A stretch of 64,000 nt of DNA from Schistosoma haematobium (lineage: Eukaryota > Platyhelminthes > Trematoda > Strigeidida > Schistosomatidae). The notes under the pieces were generated by a model. It saw nothing but the letters and a program-made list of their open reading frames with translations, ran no database searches and was not told where the DNA came from. Below, one piece after another: positions 58,061-64,000 of the stretch. Location: assembly GCF_000699445.3 (NCBI RefSeq), contig NC_067196.1, forward strand, positions 496,001-560,000, read 5' to 3'. The translations under genes and the position numbers were made by a program. Position 1 is the first letter of the stretch. Every line of letters begins with the position of its first letter.

Positions 58061-58979
58061 TGATTTCTAAGCCTCACATCAAATTTTTTGTGTCATTGAA
58101 ATTGTGAAAACAAACAACGAAATTGCGATTACCATTAAATAGATTGCTTAGTTTCCGAAAACATTACTTCGTCATGCATACACAATAAATATAATGTATG
58201 GATAAGTCTCCAAGGTACAATTTATCAAGGCAAGTTTCACAATTCATTCCACACTGTGAAAATCTGTACTTCCTAATGAATATGTGCGGTGAGTGTAAAT
58301 ACAAACCCATTCAATTTACTACGTGTTAGACTATTGAAATAACATTTCGGCTACTGTGCTAATCACTCTATGATCTAATGATCAGATCGTCTTCAATACT
58401 CGTTGAATTAAATATTGCCTTTTTCTCCGATGAATTTTCATTGATTCAACCAGTCTGATGCTTTATCTGACAACACACAGACCAGATCACATCCACATAC
58501 TTCGATACCTTCCATTGTAATAAGTTGATTGAAATATTTTCAAGAAAGTGTCATCGACGATTGGAAAGAAAATGTCAATCGTCCTTTATTGTTCGACTGA
58601 ATCAACAATATTGAATTCTTAGTTTGGGAACAACTGACTTTCTTGCACTGATTTCAATCATAAACTGATATCATAAAATGTAACTGTACAGCAATCAAAA
58701 ATGGAATGCAGTACACCTTGATGAATCCGGTGACAGCATCGTCCGTGTATATATGTCTGAATATAAAAAACTATTGAATTCAAAAGCCATCGTTATATGA
58801 TTTCATGGAAATTTTTTCAAATTACAATTCGACTAAACCATGTCAAAATGCTACAACATCGAATATAACATGCATCGGGTTGTGCAATAACTAACATATA
58901 CATTGATAGTAATGATTAGGTCATTCATAACTTGAAAGTTAATGACTGCCTTGTTAAGGTTATTTTTAGTGGCCCGTGG
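58061..58979. other. No feature recognised
   Basis: AT-rich, no frame or repeat identified. Confidence 0.4.
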
Positions 58980-59095
58980 ATCTGACTCCAATTAGATCGT
59001 ATGAATGATTGTTATCGCCTTTCCTCGTATATAATCGTCGACTTAAATCGCGTTATCCAATAACGGAATTAAATAAGTCAAATAACGAGAATGGG
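58980..59095 (-). repeat. Dispersed repeat R2
   Basis: Inverted relative to 43,770-43,890: 'gtcgacttaaatcgcg' and 'gatctgactccaattagatc'. Confidence 0.6.
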
Positions 59096-61579
59096 ATGTT
59101 GAATACATATATTTCGTATGCAAAGCGAATGTGATAGAACAGAGCAAACTGACGCGCAGAGATGGCTGGGAAGCCAACTCCATAATTGACAAGGTCAAAA
59201 TATGGCTCAAGTAAAATGAATTAAATAGGATGTCTGAAAGTTAGAATAAGGTATATGGGCTTGCCATAATAACTGACATGCATATTACTTGTTTTTTAAT
59301 ATCACCGAATTTTACATTCCGATTAAAGAAATTTGCTCGAAATAAATTTTCATGGCTACGAATATAAACAGGCTTGGATTGTTACCTTAGGGACTAAATT
59401 AAAGCGTTCTATAGGTTTACATTATCTGATCATATATGATAAATGTTTTCTTTCCATGGAATTAGAGAACGACAGATCGAATCGTTGCTTAACGCTAATG
59501 CTCAAATACATAGTATTTTTCGGCTCATTTATTGTGTGGTCAATTCAGATATCCAACAGGAAACCTCATGTCTGTGTGGAATGTTATAAATCACCGATCA
59601 AATTTGTTTAAATGACCAGGGGTAGTCAATTGCAAATTTAAGTTTGTACACCCATAATTTTGACATTTACAACAAGAATTTCATATTCAGTGTTCAGAAA
59701 TATGTCACTTCGATGAACCGTATCAATAAAGACGTCAATTATTAGTTGACTGATTTATATTTATATTTCAATCAGATTTGACATCCAGAATAAAACTTTC
59801 GTCACACAAACGATTCGTCAGTTGATTCTATGATAGTGCATAATTATCACACTAATTCTCGAATCGGTAATAGATGTTTCAAAGAGTTTTACAAATGCAA
59901 GTTGTGTAAACATTTGTTCAATTCTTTTGTATAATCACTATGGCCAATAGTGTATAATGATTATTGAATGAATCGAATATTATTTGATGTTAAATGATGA
60001 ATGATACTGTAGTTTTATCAAGAAATGCTCAGATGTTAATGAAGCAAACGATCGATACTCGTTGAAACTTTGATACTTAAGAATAAATGCAACTGATTAG
60101 TCTTATCTTTAGAATATGACTATGGAAATAACGAAATCGAATAAGCAATACAAATCACTTCAGCATTGACATTTTGTTATACTTTTGATTGTCTTGTTCT
60201 ATCTTTTATATATTGGTTGTGTTATTTGTAGATGGTTGAATAAAAGAAACAAAATATATTCATGATTCACTCAAATGTCTTACAACTTGATAATCGTTCT
60301 GGATAACATTTGGTCGATCAACCAAACAAGATAATTGACTGAACTGCAAAGATAAATGAAGGGAAGAAAAGTTGTCACATGCAATTCTATAACAACTATG
60401 AACTCCTTCACATTAAATCGTCCAGTTCGGAGAACTTAGTAACACTCAAAGACTATAGCTTGGGCTGCAAACATGTTCCGTCATTGAAAAACATGAACAT
60501 ATTTAAACAATTCTTAATTAATAACATAGACATTCGTCTCTTCACAATGATTGATAGTGGGTACTGGTGTGAGTTTGAACGCGCGTTTTGTCATACTTGA
60601 GGATCTTCAGTTGAATAAACGTGCATGTTGCTGCTGATGCTCACTCCTGGACACCAAACCAGTACCTTTTGCTTCATTCACTTACCTACCATTTGTTACA
60701 AGTATTTGAAAGATTGGTCACTTCAAAGTACATATAAATCAACTTATAAGAGAACTAGTATTCTATGATTATGTGATGTATGTAGATGAGAATCAAATAC
60801 CTAACACTTGTAAAACTATAAGGTTATAAGCTGTTATATCACAAAGCCATTCCTATTCATTCTGGAACCTACGTGGACAATAAAACATGAACTGTATGAT
60901 CTTCTTGAAGTTCATAAAAACTCTCATCTTTCTCTGATCGTTCTCGAAAATGAACAATTGTGAATGTGGAATAGAGGGATTGAATGGCTGACGTAAATCA
61001 TAAATCTAGTATATAAATGAATATTTAATAGTAGTTGATAACAGTGATTCTGAGTCTAATGATAATAAGAAATATGACAGTAAAAGTAACTACATGATGC
61101 CATTTTATGCTTCGATTCATCAATTTTGCTCTAATTTTAACTACCATTTCAATAGATTTATTCATCAATCACATTTCTTACTCACATGCAGAGTAGGTGG
61201 AACATAGTAAGGTAATTTAATCTGACGGCATTACTGGAGTTAGGTCGAACGATAATTAAAAGTTTTATGTACATAGTACCGAATTCGTCATAAAACACGT
61301 GAACAGGGAAAAATGTAAGGCTGATGGTAGTGAATATCTCGAGGGAAACGCTTCTTTAGGATTTATAGTCCGAAAACCGTATTCTTTGACAGATATTCAC
61401 AGAAAAATTTTAAAGGACGTTTATGAGTTGTTTCCTACAAAACCACTTCTGATACTAATCAATATATGCTCACTAATGACTGGCCTCAAGATTTATATCT
61501 TGCAGTTCTTGTGAGAAGCAGTGACCAGTAGAGTTCAACCGGGTCAGTTATGAGATAGTACTTCTTAATTTGGTTGATT
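59096..61579. other. No supported gene
   Basis: Three plus-strand frames (59333-59611, 60379-60600, 61299-61514) of 70-92 codons have ordinary composition but no splice borders or family resemblance that I can defend. Confidence 0.35.
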
Positions 61580-61795
61580 ACTTGATGTTGGACACTAGCA
61601 CCATTGGATTCCGGCTCAGTGGTCTAGTCGTTAGGTGCTCTCGCGAGAGACTGATAAGTCCTGCGTTCGGAGCCTGCGAGGCAAGTCCGTGGATGCGCCT
61701 TACTGAGCAGTCCCACAATAGGACGAAACGTCCGACTGGTGTTCTAAGGTTTTCCATGGTGATATAGCTTTAGTTGACTCTTTATCTCAACTAAT
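61580..61795 (+). mobile_element. Complete tRNA-headed SINE
   Basis: Head 'ccggctcagtggtctag' (61611-61627, A-box region), B-box region 'tgcgttcggagcc' (61662-61674), hammerhead region at 61,698-61,740 and end 'ttttccatggtgatatagct' plus 'tctcaact'. The core box reads CTGAGCA: G8 is C, which should abolish cleavage; GAAA is kept. Confidence 0.75.
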
Positions 61796-63054
61796 GTTTT
61801 CTGATAATTTGCGATTACTATTTTTTATATTCAATTATTTACACTACTGATTATATTATCAGTAGTTCTAATAGTAACACATTTGAAGTGATCAATTTAG
61901 ATTGTTTGATGAACGCCGATAAAACACATTTTCATATGTTCATTGAGTTACTTACTTTAATCGGCGTCAAATATGAGCTTGATGTTGAACTACAAGATAA
62001 TATGATAAAACAGGTATCTTTTGTTTTCGAAACTTCTTCATTGTCCATCATCTGAACATGATCAATTTCTTGAAAACGTTCCCTAATATCCCATCAGATT
62101 TCTGTCATAATAAATTTTGAAATTATTTATACCATTAATGATGGGTAATTTTGTTGCTCAAAGTCGTTTGAATGTTTTGTAGTCAGCAATTATGTTTCAG
62201 ACAGTAGTTTCTTTTACGGTTGTACATGTTCCTGTATAACAATTGTGATGGTCCATGCAAAATCGTTTCTGATGTATTTACAGTCACAAAGTTAACTAAT
62301 AAAAAGCCCAGTTCACATCAACACTAAAGGGTTTACGAAATTCCTCAACTTCTTATGATGAACTAATACATTGTAGAGTTTGAGAAGAACTTTAAGCAAT
62401 TGCATGAGCAGTACACACATTTAATTATTGTCAAATTTTGGACGGAATATTTTTGACTTTGTCTATCTGTATTTTCATGTGTTGACTGACTTCAACGCTG
62501 TCTTTTCAGCATCATAGAATGACAGCGGGATGGTTGTGCATCGGGAAATAAACTGATGACAGAAAATGTTCTGTCTGTCAGTTAAATCGATCTTTCTTTA
62601 TTGTCACTTTATAAAATCTAATAGTAGGAAATGTTACACCAGCTACCAAATATACATGATAAACATGAATTCCTACCTTTACATTCCTGATTAAGTCTGA
62701 CTGTTGGTGTCTGCCTTACGATTCGTTTTTCAGTTTAAACCGTATCTGTTCTAATAATTCAACTTATTGAAATGACTGAATGTTTGTAATCTACTTTGTG
62801 AAACAACCCTGTGAATGGATTCTAAAATACTGAATAATAACCGGCTAAGTATATGAACATGATAATAAGTGAAAAGTTTGAATTAATCATTCAGGAAGAT
62901 AAAATAAAAATCACTGTCACAAAATGGTTGGTGATTTGTGTACTTTTTGTGATTCCTGTTTAACTGTTAATTGAAAGAGTAAGTGTAGAGTTGTATAGTA
63001 GATGTAATCAAATTGACATTATAGATTGATAATCAATACAGAACTATAGAAGGG
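61796..63054. other. No feature recognised
   Basis: AT-rich, short frames only. Confidence 0.4.
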
Positions 63055-63200
63055 ATGGATAGTGGCTGGCAGTGGAATTTGGGACTTGACATCTGAATGT
63101 GCCTGTATCCCAGAGTTCATGTTTACTCCGGTTCAAACGCCATCGCGTTATCCACTTAGCTACTGAGTACTGATAGCCATATTCTCCAGCATTGTTGTAA
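63055..63200 (-). mobile_element. Sm-alpha SINE with hammerhead deleted
   Basis: 'ggatagtggctggcagtgg', 'tatcccagagttcatgttt' and 'cgttatccacttagctactg' are the Sm-alpha parts in reverse. Between 'ggaat' and 'ttgggact' about 20 bases, including the GAAAC box, are missing. Confidence 0.7.
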
Positions 63201-64000
63201 AGTTTAGATTTATATGGTGTTGTTTACGTGTATTTTATGATTGTAATTTAGGATCGCAATTGATCGGTCTCTTGTTTCGTCTAAAATCATCCATCTGACG
63301 AGTGTTAAATAAGACGAATTTACAGAATTATAGAAGGTGTCTACAATATGAATTTTTAATTGAGCATGAGACTGAGATCGAGTATGGGATAGTTAACCAT
63401 CTTCGATATTGGATGATAGTCGCTTTTTGAAATGATTATAGTTTACATTTTAAAAATTACGTTATTCAGATTCATCAAAGTTATTCAATAGTGTTGTGAA
63501 ATCCTCCATCTTGTAGATGATCATAAATGTGAAATGCTGATAACATATGATAGTTTAGTCATAGAGGTTTTGTGCTCCTAGATTTTTTCAACCCAAACGA
63601 CTACCCATGATATTACAACATTACTGTTCACACAGAAATGCAGTGATAGCTAACATGGGAATAAGTTGGAAGAAAACTAAGAACTAAACGATTACCCACA
63701 GTCACTAGTTGCTAATCTGAGCCATATCTACAATTGTACGCTTCCTTGGTATGATTTACTGTTTGAAAGCTTTAAGTAACTGCACATAAAAACAGACGGC
63801 TTTGATGCACTTGCCAGTATTCTCTATTTTGCATCAACGCTTTTGTATCTCACTAGGGTAAAGTGGGTTTTCCAATTTTTCTTTCTATTTCAAAACTAGT
63901 TTCTTTCTGTGAACTTGATTCAGATGAGGTACAAACATATTTCCAGAGTATCTTGGAAGTCGTTTGAATGAAGCAGCTCGCATACTGATATTGTGCAATG
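63201..64000. other. No feature recognised
   Basis: AT-rich to the window end. Confidence 0.4.

Noticed and set aside
61600..61690. Possible genuine tRNA gene at the SINE head
   Set aside because: A- and B-box-like parts exist but no cloverleaf with paired acceptor stem can be drawn, and the same head recurs in other SINE copies.

Overview
This is AT-rich eukaryotic DNA with no bacterial-style gene packing. Protein-coding signal comes as short exons with gt/ag borders and matching phases. Everything else is old transposon debris. The retroelement types (RTE-clade LINE with a GTAA-repeat tail, CR1/jockey-type LINEs, Penelope-like elements, Ty3/gypsy LTRs, tRNA-headed SINEs of the Sm-alpha type with hammerhead ribozymes) point to a blood fluke, genus Schistosoma. 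I cannot tell the species.

Layout. 1-12,100: gypsy pol and SINE relics, a plus-strand diverged copy (copy A, 3.7-9.6 kb) of a multi-exon secreted/membrane protein gene that looks like a pseudogene, then a CR1-type reverse transcriptase relic, a gag zinc-knuckle relic and a dispersed repeat. 13,158-21,663, minus strand: the best real gene in the window, a type I membrane protein built from many small exons, eight of which I can place, plus two weaker 5' candidates. Its ectodomain resembles TEM7/plexin-domain-containing proteins (nidogen-like beta region, then a PSI-type cysteine knot, one membrane span and a basic tail). In schistosomes such genes are annotated, as far as I recall, as egg protein CP391-like. 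Copy A lies inverted to it, and a third partial copy C is at 23.8-24.8 kb. A solo LTR with a perfect 5-bp target duplication sits in its intron, and copies A and C keep the empty site.

22,600-28,400: RTE LINE fragments, including the largest RTE copy (25.26-27.87 kb), and a LINE C-terminal end. 29,297-38,573: two roughly 1.35-kb inverted arms around a 6.5-kb spacer filled with solo LTRs, SINEs, Sm-alpha copies, a Penelope-like fragment with a hammerhead-like motif and an RTE relic. 38,574-38,760: a different tRNA-headed short element with a complete-looking hammerhead. 39.7-46.1 kb: more LTR, SINE, Penelope and Sm-alpha relics. 46,373-48,962: a nearly full-length jockey/CR1-superfamily LINE (endonuclease plus reverse transcriptase) broken by two frameshifts. 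49-54.6 kb: SINEs, Penelope pieces in head-to-head orientation, a TA microsatellite and an LTR. 57,062-57,335, minus strand: two well-spliced C-terminal exons of an unrecognised protein, with a CR1-type LINE fragment directly upstream. 58-64 kb is mostly featureless apart from one complete SINE and one Sm-alpha relic.

The theme of the window is small self-cleaving RNAs carried by short retroelements. Three tRNA-headed families here (Sm-alpha, a 'GGCTCAGTGGTCTAG' family, and the element at 38.6 kb) share a hammerhead with a four-base-pair palindromic stem III; a fourth hammerhead-like motif is in Penelope-like sequence. All calls are by eye from sequence; no database search was possible.
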